Positions 6,516 through 13,526 of a stretch of DNA of 13,829 nucleotides are shown piece by piece; the first letter of the stretch is position 1; each line of letters starts with the position of its first letter. The translations under genes were made by a program, and so were the position numbers. The notes under the pieces were generated by a model that saw only the letters and a list, made by a program, of their open reading frames with translations, ran no database searches and was not told where the DNA came from. Source of the DNA: Dehalococcoidales bacterium (GTDB lineage: Bacteria > Chloroflexota > Dehalococcoidia > Dehalococcoidales > JAQTVP01); the NCBI GenBank assembly GCA_028707015.1, contig JAQTVP010000021.1:1-13829 (forward strand), read 5' to 3'.

Positions 6516-6544
6516 TTGAGCAAAATGAAAGGTTATGATATAGT
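6516..6544 (+). promoter_or_regulatory. Candidate sigma-70-type promoter for tRNA-Ser
   Basis: TTGAGC (6516-6521) and TATAGT (6539-6544) are separated by 17 bp. Transcription would start near 6551, giving a 36-nt leader before the mature tRNA at 6587. Spacing is ideal and both hexamers are near consensus. miaB may be read from the same promoter if the weak hairpin between them does not stop transcription. Confidence 0.55.
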
Positions 6545-6586
6545 AAAACTATACACGAAATATTATTGTTAGCTTCACAAAACTAA

Positions 6587-6678
6587 GGAGGGATCGCATA
6601 GTGGTCTAGTGCGGGCGCCTGCTAAGCGCTTACCCTGGGTGACTGGGGTCGTGGGTTCAAATCCCACTCCCTCCGCCA
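6587..6678 (+). tRNA. tRNA-Ser (anticodon GCU)
   Basis: Acceptor stem GGAGGGA (6587-6593) pairs fully with TCCCTCC (6668-6674); discriminator G and an encoded CCA follow (6675-6678). The anticodon loop CTGCTAA (6619-6625) sits on a 5-bp stem and gives GCT at 6621-6623, reading AGC/AGU serine codons. A long variable arm with class II structure follows, then the T arm with GTTCAAATC. Discriminator G and the long variable arm both agree with serine identity. Confidence 0.97.
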
Positions 6679-6687
6679 ATACGTAAG

Positions 6688-6716
6688 AAATACCCACTTT
6701 CCTGATGGATATTTTT
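6688..6716 (+). terminator. Weak hairpin with T-run after tRNA-Ser
   Basis: AAATACCCA and TGGATATTT can pair at eight of nine positions around a 9-nt loop, and the last arm runs into TTTTT. The stem is A+T-rich, so termination would be weak at best. Confidence 0.35.
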
Positions 6717-6739
6717 CTGATGCTACTAAGTGAGATATT

Positions 6740-7999
6740 ATGCCCCAATATTATATCTGGACTATAGGTTGTCAAATGAACAAGGCTGAATCAGATCGTA
6801 TCGGTAGCTATCTTGAGCAATCAGGCTACCAGCCTACACTTACAGCCGAAAAAGCCGATTTGATTGTGCTTAACAGCTGTGTAGTACGCCAGAGTGCCGA
6901 GAATAAGGTTATAAATAAGCTTCATTCACTGAAAGCATTAAAGAATGCCAACCCTGCGGTAACTCTAGCGGTTACCGGTTGTCTGGTAAACTCTGAATCT
7001 GACCAGTTAAAAGTTCTTTTCCCCTATATTGATTATGCTTTTAACCCCGGTGAATATCCGCCATGGCTGAAAAAGACAGCATCAGAACAAATATTACCTC
7101 AATATCCGTCACCCAACACCTTTGTCCCCATTATGCAAGGTTGTAATAATTTCTGCTCTTACTGTATTGTTCCCTATCGCCGCGGCCGGGAAAAAAGCCG
7201 CCCTATTAGAGAAATAATTACAGAGACTGAGGAATTAGTCCATCGCGGGGTAAAGGAAGTAACTTTACTCGGACAAAATGTAAACTCATACGGGCATGAC
7301 CTTCCTGATAAACCAGACCTCACTGATTTACTCACTGAGCTCAACTCTATCGGCGGACTATTACGTATACGATTTCTGACCAATCACCCAAAAGACATGA
7401 GTAGTAAGCTCATAGCGGCGATAGCTCAACTGGATAAAGTCTGTGAGCAGATTAATCTTCCCATACAATCAGGTGATAATGATATTTTAAGAGCAATGAA
7501 ACGTGACTACACTGTAGAGCATTACCGCCAGATTATTACACAAATGCGCAGTAAGATACCGGAGATAGCTTTAAGTACTGATATCATTGTGGGTTTCCCG
7601 TCAGAAAACAGCCAGCAATTCCAGCAGACTGTTAATTTACTCTCAGAAATAAGGTTTGATACAGTGCACGTGGCTGCCTATTCACCGAGAGCTGGAACCA
7701 GTGCTGCCAGAGATTTTGAGGATAATATTCCGCTATCTGAGAAAAAAGAGCGACTATATATAATTGAGCAACTTCAGGAAAGTATCGCCCGTGACATTAA
7801 TAAACGCCTATTAAACCAGACTGTTGAAGTTCTGGTAGAAAGCAAGCATAAAGGAAAGTGGCAAGGTAGAACTAGAAGTGATAAACTGGTATTCTTTAAT
7901 AATGACAATAATTGTGCGGGTCAACTGGTTAAAGTCAAGGTTATAAAAACAAGCCCGTGGTCTCTCCAGGGTGAAGTTGATCTGCATAGCGTAAATTAA
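6740..7999 (+). CDS. miaB: tRNA-2-methylthio-N6-dimethylallyladenosine synthase
   Basis: Radical-SAM methylthiotransferase that adds a 2-methylthio group to i6A37 in tRNAs reading codons that begin with U. The N-terminal domain has three cluster cysteines, C11 (TIGCQMNKAES), C47 (LNSCVVRQSAE) and C81 (VTGCLVN). The radical-SAM domain has CNNFCSYC with C135, C139 and C142, followed by IVPYRRGREKSRP, a pattern of the MiaB rather than the MtaB or RimO branch. A C-terminal TRAM domain covers roughly residues 358-416. The 419 residues are normal. The ATG has AAGTGAG six bases upstream. It lies 61 bp after tRNA-Ser and 13 bp before yajC. The adjacent tRNA reads AGN codons and is not an expected MiaB substrate. 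Confidence 0.95.
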   Translation: MPQYYIWTIGCQMNKAESDRIGSYLEQSGYQPTLTAEKADLIVLNSCVVRQSAENKVINKLHSLKALKNANPAVTLAVTGCLVNSESDQLKVLFPYIDYAFNPGEYPPWLKKTASEQILPQYPSPNTFVPIMQGCNNFCSYCIVPYRRGREKSRPIREIITETEELVHRGVKEVTLLGQNVNSYGHDLPDKPDLTDLLTELNSIGGLLRIRFLTNHPKDMSSKLIAAIAQLDKVCEQINLPIQSGDNDILRAMKRDYTVEHYRQIITQMRSKIPEIALSTDIIVGFPSENSQQFQQTVNLLSEIRFDTVHVAAYSPRAGTSAARDFEDNIPLSEKKERLYIIEQLQESIARDINKRLLNQTVEVLVESKHKGKWQGRTRSDKLVFFNNDNNCAGQLVKVKVIKTSPWSLQGEVDLHSVN

Positions 8000-8012
8000 A
8001 TAAGGAGGAAAA

Positions 8013-8378
8013 GTGAAATATTTTAAATTTGCAAACTTAGGACTAATATTAGTATTACTTATCAGCGTAGTATTTGTTAGTGGCTGTACCCTGGCAACAG
8101 AAGAAGGGGGAGATTCCAGCATCTGGACCATGGTGATCTTTATCGCAGTTTTCTTCGCCTTAATGTATTTTGTTCTGATTAGACCACAACGTAAGAAACA
8201 GCAGGAACACCAGAGACTAATTGAAGAACTGCAAAGAGGGGATAAAGTAATTACCGCAGGCGGTATCTATGGGTCAATTGATAGTATCAGTGAGGATAGC
8301 ATAGTAATTAAAGTAGACTCAGGAACAACAATGAGAGTAGCTAAAGGGAGTGTCACCCTCAGACAAGAAAAAGAGTAG
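8013..8378 (+). CDS. yajC: YajC-family Sec accessory protein with a lipoprotein-type N-terminus
   Basis: YajC is a small membrane protein associated with the SecDF part of the preprotein translocase. The typical domain is here: a helix at about residues 37-56, then LIRPQRKKQQEHQ (55-67), GDKVITAGGIYGSID (76-90) and a C-terminal beta region ending VAKGSVTLRQEKE. Unusually, it is preceded by a second hydrophobic stretch, residues 9-22, ending FVSGC (21-25), which looks like a signal peptide with a lipobox and Cys25 as lipidation site. Ordinary YajC proteins have one N-terminal helix and no lipobox. The start is GTG with AGGAGG four bases upstream; a later start lacks a ribosome site. secD/secF are not in view, and miaB is 13 bp upstream. 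Confidence 0.9.
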   Translation: MKYFKFANLGLILVLLISVVFVSGCTLATEEGGDSSIWTMVIFIAVFFALMYFVLIRPQRKKQQEHQRLIEELQRGDKVITAGGIYGSIDSISEDSIVIKVDSGTTMRVAKGSVTLRQEKE

Positions 8379-8418
8379 CGTTTATTTATAGACTCCATCT
8401 CCCTGACTTCTTTTAGCA

Positions 8419-8464
8419 AGGTTATTCATTCACAAATCTATACGTATATTAAAATGAGTAACCT
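8419..8464 (+). promoter_or_regulatory. 12-bp inverted repeat upstream of nadA
   Basis: AGGTTATTCATT (8419-8430) and AATGAGTAACCT (8453-8464) pair over 12 positions with one G-U wobble as RNA, around a 22-nt loop. It lies between yajC and nadA, ending eight bases before a TATAAT (8473-8478) that could be the nadA -10 box; no good -35 is seen at 16-18 bp. There is no T-run, so it is not an ordinary terminator. It may be a leader structure, a terminator of another kind, or an operator for an NAD-responsive repressor. Confidence 0.45.
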
Positions 8465-8472
8465 CAATACCT

Positions 8473-8478
8473 TATAAT
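8473..8478 (+). promoter_or_regulatory. Candidate -10 box of the nadA promoter
   Basis: A perfect TATAAT about 38 bp before the likely nadA start. No convincing -35 hexamer accompanies it; the inverted repeat occupies that place, which would suit a regulated or activator-dependent promoter. Confidence 0.3.
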
Positions 8479-8515
8479 AACTTTAGATAACTGTTTTATT
8501 TAAATGGTGATAGAT

Positions 8516-9427
8516 ATGAGCGATTATAATCAACTCAAGGGTAAAATAGAGGAATTAAAGAGTGAGCTAAATGCAATTATCGTCGCTCATAATTACCAGC
8601 GGCCTGAGGTACAGGATATAGCAGATTTTGTTGGCGACTCGCTAGAATTATCACAGCGATGCACTCAGGTAGATGCCGAAACAATTGTTTTCTGCGGTGT
8701 TCGGTTTATGGCTGAAACTGCCGCAATCCTTAACCCCGAGCGTACTGTTCTACTGTCTGAAGGTAATGCCGGTTGCCCGCTGGCAGACTGCATTACTATA
8801 GATAAACTAACCGAATGGAAACAAAGATACCCCCAGGCATCGGTTGTATCTTATATCAACTCATCAGCAGAAATTAAAGCCGAAAGCTATACCTGCTGTA
8901 CATCAGCTAATAGCGTTAAAATAGTAGAATCAGTACCTAACAACGACATTCTCTTTGTACCCGATCAAAATCTGGGCCATTATGTTGCTACCCAGACCAC
9001 AAAAAATATAATCCTTTACCCTGGGTTTTGTTATGTCCACAACCGCATTAAACCGGAACAGGTAAAATTAGCCCGGGAACTTCATCCTGATGTAAAACTA
9101 ATCGTCCATCCCGAGTGCCAGCCAGAAGTCACTGAATTAGCTGATGTAGTACTTAGCACCTCGCAAATGTTACGCTATGTCCAGGCAAGCCCCGACAAGA
9201 GCTTTATTATTGGTACCGAGGAAGGCTTACTCCATCGATTGCATCTGGACAACCCGGATAAAACTTTTTATCTGGTCTCAAATGACCAAATTTGCATTAA
9301 TATGAAACGGACAACTCTGGAAATATTGGCACAAACCATGGAATTTAAGCAAAATATAGTTACCGTACCTGAATCAATCCGTATTAAAGCCAAAGAGGCA
9401 GTTGATCGAATGCTCTCTGTAACTTAG
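8516..9427 (+). CDS. nadA: Quinolinate synthase
   Basis: Oxygen-sensitive 4Fe-4S enzyme that condenses iminoaspartate with dihydroxyacetone phosphate to quinolinate, the first pyridine ring of de novo NAD synthesis. It has VAHNYQRPEVQDIADFVGDS near the N-terminus, substrate-contact HPECQPEV, and the three cluster cysteines in the blocks NAGCPLAD, GFCYVH and ICINMKRTTL. The usual form of the last block is CPNMKKTTL, so Ile replaces Pro. The ATG at 8516 gives 303 residues and has GGTGA a few bases upstream; an ATG at 8504 in the same frame lacks a ribosome site but cannot be excluded. nadC follows after 26 bp. No nadB or aspartate dehydrogenase is adjacent, so iminoaspartate must come from a gene elsewhere. 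Confidence 0.95.
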   Translation: MSDYNQLKGKIEELKSELNAIIVAHNYQRPEVQDIADFVGDSLELSQRCTQVDAETIVFCGVRFMAETAAILNPERTVLLSEGNAGCPLADCITIDKLTEWKQRYPQASVVSYINSSAEIKAESYTCCTSANSVKIVESVPNNDILFVPDQNLGHYVATQTTKNIILYPGFCYVHNRIKPEQVKLARELHPDVKLIVHPECQPEVTELADVVLSTSQMLRYVQASPDKSFIIGTEEGLLHRLHLDNPDKTFYLVSNDQICINMKRTTLEILAQTMEFKQNIVTVPESIRIKAKEAVDRMLSVT

Positions 9428-9456
9428 TAATCAACTCTATACAAAAAGGAGAGATG

Positions 9457-10320
9457 ATGGTGAATATATCTAAACCATCTGAAGAACAAATTGAAAAGAT
9501 TATAGACCTTGCCCTAGCTGAAGATATCAGTAATGGCGATATAACCAGTGAATTACTGATACCACCTGAACTTGAAGGGCAGGCATCCATACTGGTTAAA
9601 GCAGATGGAGTACTGGCTGGCATTGACGTAGCCAGGCAAGTATTTTTCAAGGTTGATTCATCAATCATATTCGAAACTCTGATTAAAGATGGAGTACAAG
9701 TAAAATCCGGGGATATCGCAGCTACTATCACTGGCCGTATAACCAGTATTTTAAAAGCTGAACGCCTGGCACTTAATTTCCTGAGCCAGCTAAGTGGCAT
9801 TGCTTCCGAAACAGCCAAATATGTAGCTAACACACACGGATTAAAGGTTAAGATTACTGATACCCGCAAGACTACACCAGCTCTTAGAATATTGGAAAAG
9901 TATGCGGTACGCATGGGCGGCGGATATAATCACCGGCGGCACTTGGGTGATGGCATTCTGATTAAAGATAATCACCTGGCGGCACTTCGAGGTTCTGGTA
10001 TGAGCCTGAAGAATATTATAGCTAAAGCTAAATTAAATACGCCCCAAGGCCTGAAGGTTGAAGTAGAGGTTAATACCATCACGGAAGCTCTGGAAGCAGT
10101 TGAAGCTGGAGCTGACATAATCATGCTGGATAATATGAATCCAGAAGAAATGCGCAATGCGGTAAGCCAGATTCCCAGTCATATTGTAACTGAAGCCTCA
10201 GGTGGGATTACACTGGATAACATCCGGATTGTTGCCGAAACCGGGATAAATATTATCTCAATTGGAGCTCTCACCCACTCTCCTAAAGTCCTGGATATGA
10301 GTCTTGAGCTCAAAATATAA
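9457..10320 (+). CDS. nadC: Nicotinate-nucleotide pyrophosphorylase (carboxylating)
   Basis: Converts quinolinate and PRPP to nicotinate mononucleotide, pyrophosphate and CO2, the step after NadA. Recognisable blocks are LAEDISNGDIT near the N-terminus, ERLALNFLSQLSGIA, TDTRKTTPALRILEKYAVR, GGGYNHRRHLGDGILIKDNH (quinolinate and PRPP contacts), KVEVEVNT, IIMLDNMNPEEM, EASGGI and SIGALTHSP. Length about 287 is normal. Three start codons lie in a row (ATG 9454, ATG 9457, GTG 9460); AAGGAG ends at 9451, so the first is too close and 9457 is preferred. Convergent with the methyltransferase gene; a GC-rich hairpin separates them. Same transcript as nadA by spacing. Confidence 0.96.
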   Translation: MVNISKPSEEQIEKIIDLALAEDISNGDITSELLIPPELEGQASILVKADGVLAGIDVARQVFFKVDSSIIFETLIKDGVQVKSGDIAATITGRITSILKAERLALNFLSQLSGIASETAKYVANTHGLKVKITDTRKTTPALRILEKYAVRMGGGYNHRRHLGDGILIKDNHLAALRGSGMSLKNIIAKAKLNTPQGLKVEVEVNTITEALEAVEAGADIIMLDNMNPEEMRNAVSQIPSHIVTEASGGITLDNIRIVAETGINIISIGALTHSPKVLDMSLELKI

Positions 10321-10342
10321 ATACCCGGATTTCCCGGGTTAT
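10321..10342. terminator. Bidirectional hairpin between nadC and methyltransferase
   Basis: ACCCGG (10323-10328) and CCGGGT (10334-10339) form a 6-bp stem around five bases. It begins just after the nadC stop and includes the end of the methyltransferase gene. A+T-rich tracts flank both sides, longer on the side that follows it when read on the minus strand. The position between two convergent gene ends supports a shared terminator. Confidence 0.65.
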
Positions 10343-10935
10343 ACTATTTCAGGTTTAGTAACACTGACCAGATAACTTTCACCCTGATCTGCTATTTTAA
10401 TATCAATAAATCCAGCTTGAGATAGTAATTCCTGCATTTCATCCTCACCGGGAATAGTATGCATTTCAAAACCAGGAATTTGACGGTGAATTTCATTGAT
10501 TTCAGACCGGCTGGACGTATGGCAGATAAATAGCCTGGCCCCACCTTTCATAACCCGTTTCATTTCAGTGAGGGCCATTAACTTATCCTGGAAGTGGGGG
10601 AAACAAGAATAGCAGACTATTGTATCAAAGATTTCATTACATAACGGAATATTAGTAATATCAGCACAAATATAATCAATATTACCAGTAAAATTTTTAG
10701 CACGGGCTTGCAGCAACATTTTCTCTGCTAAATCTAAGGCGATAATTTGTCCTGTACTTCCGGTTTCACGTAATAGAAAAGGGGTAAATACACCTGTCCC
10801 GGTACCCGCATCAAGTACAATAGAACCAGACTTAATATTTAAGCGGAAAACCATTCGCCTAAGCTTGGTTTCATCTTTCTCTGATCTGGTTTCATCCCAT
10901 CTAAAGGCATTCTGATTAAAAAATGTCCTGATCAT
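10339..10935 (-). CDS. Class I SAM-dependent methyltransferase
   Basis: About 198 residues with a Rossmann methyltransferase fold. Motif I is IVLDAGTGTGVFTP, then ALDLAEKMLLQAR (motif II acidic residue), ICADITNIPL, and CFPHFQDKLMALTEMKRVMKGG. The N-terminus MIRTFFNQNAFRWDE is typical of small-molecule or lipid methyltransferases of the UbiE/Methyltransf_11 kind. The substrate is unknown. I prefer the ATG at 10935 because it forms TAATG with the znuB stop, pointing to translational coupling; an in-frame ATG at 10968 with AGAGGAAAG before it would add 11 residues. As the last gene of the metal-uptake operon it might modify a metallophore or protein tied to metal limitation, but that is guesswork. 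Confidence 0.85.
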   Translation of the reverse strand: MIRTFFNQNAFRWDETRSEKDETKLRRMVFRLNIKSGSIVLDAGTGTGVFTPFLLRETGSTGQIIALDLAEKMLLQARAKNFTGNIDYICADITNIPLCNEIFDTIVCYSCFPHFQDKLMALTEMKRVMKGGARLFICHTSSRSEINEIHRQIPGFEMHTIPGEDEMQELLSQAGFIDIKIADQGESYLVSVTKPEIV

Positions 10936-11780
10936 TAACCTTTTTCCGAGAGCAATTTTCCCTGCCATTTTTTTACTTTCCTCTTGGGAGAAAAAACAAT
11001 AGCTAACATAAAGATTACTGATGAAGTAATTACTATTGTGGCGCCACTGGGCACATTAAATAGATAGGAAAAAAGAAGTCCTATCCAGCCAGAGAGAACA
11101 CCAAAACCAGCAGAGAGCAAGAACATCCGTTTCATACTATAAGTAAGCTGATAGGCCGCAGCGGCTGGATTAAGTATTAGGCTGAAGATAAGCAAACCGC
11201 CAATAGAACGTAAGGATGCAGTGATAGTGGTCCCGGTTAAGAAAAGAATGCCATATAAAATTATCGTAGCAGGCAGGCCTACCGAGAGAGCCATCTCACG
11301 ATGAAAAAGAGTAGCCTGGATTTCTTTATAAAAAATCAGGACTAAACCAACAACAATAATAACCACAACTGACAGAAAAATAATATCACTTCTGGTACTG
11401 GTGAGAATACTACCCCATAATAATTCAAGTGCTCCTGATTTTGATCCGGACATTAAACCCATAAAAAGAAAAGCAAGTCCCAACATAAGAGAAAAGATTA
11501 TTCCAACTGATGTATCGGGATTAAGCTCACCACGGTCAGCAAGAGGTCCAATAATAGCTGCTGCCAGCAGACAAAAAATAAAAGCCCCTATCAGGGGTTC
11601 AAAACCTAACCATAATCCCAGTAATGCTCCGGCAAAGGCAGCATGTGCCATACATACACCAATAAAAGGCATATGCATCAGTACCACAAAAACTCCTATT
11701 GTGGCACAGGTAATGCCAGCCAGAAATGAAATCAGAATAGCATTCTGCATAAATTGGTAACCAAAAACGGATAAATCCAA
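10935..11780 (-). CDS. znuB: Metal ABC transporter permease, ABC-3 (ZnuB/MntB) family
   Basis: Membrane-spanning part of a metal importer, with about eight hydrophobic segments over 281 residues. The family's SH-like motif appears as CMAHAAFAG (42-50). The cytoplasmic coupling region with LFHREMALSVGLP (157-169) and a C-terminal LNPAAAAYQL (202-211) block are typical of zinc/manganese ABC-3 permeases. The start is TTG at 11780, with AAAGGAG eight bases upstream; there is no nearby ATG. It lies 18 bp after the ATPase gene and is joined to the methyltransferase by a TAATG overlap. Metal specificity (zinc, manganese, iron) cannot be read from the permease. Confidence 0.92.
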   Translation of the reverse strand: MDLSVFGYQFMQNAILISFLAGITCATIGVFVVLMHMPFIGVCMAHAAFAGALLGLWLGFEPLIGAFIFCLLAAAIIGPLADRGELNPDTSVGIIFSLMLGLAFLFMGLMSGSKSGALELLWGSILTSTRSDIIFLSVVVIIVVGLVLIFYKEIQATLFHREMALSVGLPATIILYGILFLTGTTITASLRSIGGLLIFSLILNPAAAAYQLTYSMKRMFLLSAGFGVLSGWIGLLFSYLFNVPSGATIVITSSVIFMLAIVFSPKRKVKKWQGKLLSEKG

Positions 11781-11798
11781 ATGTAAGACTCCTTTAAG

Positions 11799-12575
11799 TC
11801 AGACTAGAATATTTTCTCCACGCCTCTTCTTCACCACCGAGACAGGCATATCATATAACTGGCTTAGGTTTGCATCACTGAGCAATTTTACAGGAAAACC
11901 CTCACTCCAGATAAGACCATCTTTCATTAGTATCACCCGGTCACAGGTAACAGGAAGTGCGCCCAAATCATGAGTAATAAATAGAGTGGTTAACTTCCGT
12001 GCATCATGGATCTGCCTCACAAGTTCCAGTATCTCTGTTTGTGCCTTCCAGTCCAGTGCAGCAGTTGGTTCATCAAGTAGAAATAGTTCGGGTTCCTGCG
12101 CCAAGCAACGGGCTATCGCTACCCGCTGTTGCTCACCACCGGAGAGATGCCCAATCGGTCGTCGGGCAAGATGATCCATGCCTACTAATTCCAGCATCTC
12201 GTCTACAATTTTCCAATCGTTCTTTCCAGGCCTTCGAAACAAACCTAAAAGCCCGTAACGCCCGATCATTACCACTTCGCGAACACTTATTGGCATCCGC
12301 GGGTCTATATGCTCAACTTGAGGGACATAACCTACCCTTCTTCTGATAAAGTTGATATTCCTTGAGGTAACATTTTTCCCCAAAACCCTTACCTGCCCGC
12401 TATGTAGTTTACCTAACCCATTAATTATGGTAAGTATTGTAGTTTTTCCGGCACCATTAGGACCAATAATGCCGACAAATTCTCCTGAAGCAACTTCGAG
12501 TGATACCCCCCGCAGAGCAACATCTTCCCGATAGGAAACCACCGCATCTTTAACACTTATAGCAGTATTTACCAT
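11799..12575 (-). CDS. znuC: Metal ABC transporter ATP-binding protein
   Basis: Cytoplasmic ATPase of the importer, 258 residues. Walker A is GPNGAGKTT (38-46), the Q loop glutamine is at about 86 (VGYVPQ), the signature is LSGGEQQR (144-151), Walker B is LFLLDEP (164-170) and the switch histidine is H202 (FITHDLG). The gap to the upstream binding-protein gene is 33 bp and to the permease 18 bp. The ATG at 12575 has GAGGAAAAA upstream. Sequence features fit the ZnuC/MntA-like group of metal ATPases; the assignment to zinc rests on family and on the Fur-type regulator next to it. Confidence 0.94.
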   Translation of the reverse strand: MVNTAISVKDAVVSYREDVALRGVSLEVASGEFVGIIGPNGAGKTTILTIINGLGKLHSGQVRVLGKNVTSRNINFIRRRVGYVPQVEHIDPRMPISVREVVMIGRYGLLGLFRRPGKNDWKIVDEMLELVGMDHLARRPIGHLSGGEQQRVAIARCLAQEPELFLLDEPTAALDWKAQTEILELVRQIHDARKLTTLFITHDLGALPVTCDRVILMKDGLIWSEGFPVKLLSDANLSQLYDMPVSVVKKRRGENILV

Positions 12576-12608
12576 TTCAAAGTTTTTCCTCTATTGCTTA
12601 TTATCCAA

Positions 12609-13445
12609 TTAATTATCTACTGCTTCCAGTATACGTCTAACATTCTCGCTGACAGCTTTCTCCCAAGTTTCAGTATTATCAAAACCACCCGGAATATTAG
12701 TAACAACTATTCTTGAACAGCCAAGTTCTTCTGCTAATCCTGCCCCGGCATCCTGTCCGCTTTGCAGATTATCAATAATTAAAACTACATTTTCTTGCTT
12801 TCCTTTGTCCACCAGTGCCTGGACAACCTGAGGAGTAAGCGTTTCAGGACTACCATAAGTAGCTATAATATTTAGCCCTGCCCATTGGATGAATCCAGAT
12901 AACTGGTCAGAACACATAACATTAATATTGGCAAGGTCTTCTTGGGCTAGTTTATCCGCTAACTCAATTCCTTTAGCCATAACAGCATTCTTATACTCAG
13001 TTGCTCGCTCCTGATAAGCAACGCTATTTTCAGCATCAATCTGGCACAGTGTGGTAGTTATCTCATCTGTTGCCAGTAATTGTATTGACGGGACAATCCA
13101 GTTACCCATTATATTTAAATTAATAACAGTCAGGTCCGGATTATCAGCTGAAGCGATCAGCTCTTCAGAAAACACCTCTCCCTGCCAGCCATGCAGCAGA
13201 AACAGATCAGCATCAGCTAGTTTCTGAATATCGCCAGGCTTAACATCAAAGTGCCCAGGACACTGGGCAGGCGGAATAATATTAATCACCTCAACTAAAT
13301 CACCACCCACTCTCTCCGTTATTTGAGATATCAAGGTAGTACTGGTAACTACCCTGACGTTAGAAGTAATTTCAGTTTGACAGCCACTGATAAGTGGAGT
13401 AATAGTAAGGCACAAGACCAGTATAATAAGCAGATATTTTCTCAT
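12609..13445 (-). CDS. znuA: Metal ABC transporter substrate-binding lipoprotein (ZnuA-like)
   Basis: Extracytoplasmic binding protein of cluster A-I type, 278 residues. A signal peptide ends in the lipobox LISGC, so Cys22 should be lipidated and processed by LspA. VVTSTTLISQITERVGGD (32-49) and PPAQCPGHFDVKPGDIQKLA (58-77) follow the ZnuA pattern, and H65 matches the first metal ligand. The later ligands look different: the DPHxW motif appears as MGNWIVP (113-119), and the HxAFxYF motif as CSDQLSGF (178-185), with Ser where His is expected. Cysteines 62, 134 and 178 and His85 are possible substitutes. It is placed after a Fur-family gene and before the ATPase. The annotation as metal binder is firm by family and operon; zinc itself is not. 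Confidence 0.88.
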   Translation of the reverse strand: MRKYLLIILVLCLTITPLISGCQTEITSNVRVVTSTTLISQITERVGGDLVEVINIIPPAQCPGHFDVKPGDIQKLADADLFLLHGWQGEVFSEELIASADNPDLTVINLNIMGNWIVPSIQLLATDEITTTLCQIDAENSVAYQERATEYKNAVMAKGIELADKLAQEDLANINVMCSDQLSGFIQWAGLNIIATYGSPETLTPQVVQALVDKGKQENVVLIIDNLQSGQDAGAGLAEELGCSRIVVTNIPGGFDNTETWEKAVSENVRRILEAVDN

Positions 13446-13475
13446 GATTTATTGTTTCCCTTTCCTGGTAATCTA

Positions 13476-13481
13476 ACTATA
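13476..13481 (-). promoter_or_regulatory. Candidate -10 box of the znuA promoter
   Basis: On the minus strand TATAGT is read at 13481-13476, giving a start near 13469 and a 24-nt leader before the ATG at 13445. The palindrome 13497-13510 overlaps the -35 area; no strong -35 hexamer is present. Confidence 0.3.
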
Positions 13482-13496
13482 CGCTTTTTATGCAAC

Positions 13497-13510
13497 TGCA
13501 ATAATTTGCA
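13497..13510. promoter_or_regulatory. Palindrome TGCAA-N4-TTGCA, candidate Fur/Zur-type operator
   Basis: TGCAATAATTTGCA has perfect 5-bp arms and lies in the 81-bp gap between the Fur-family gene and the binding-protein gene, over the expected -35 region. Read on the minus strand, TTATTGCA also occurs twice in tandem there (spacing ten bases). The position suits repression by the neighbouring regulator; the sequence does not match a Zur box I can name with certainty. Confidence 0.5.
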
Positions 13511-13526
13511 ATAACACACTAAAATT

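Noticed and set aside
6575..6775. Minus-strand 66-codon frame containing GVGFEPTTPVTQGKRL
   Set aside because: It is the antisense of the tRNA-Ser gene, a well-known false protein call.
6587..7999. Functional link between tRNA-Ser(GCU) and miaB
   Set aside because: MiaB acts on tRNAs reading U-starting codons, while this tRNA reads AGC/AGU; adjacency is probably incidental.
9384..9914. Minus-strand 176-codon frame opposite nadC
   Set aside because: It is a shadow of nadC, whose motifs are intact; its composition follows from the antisense codons.
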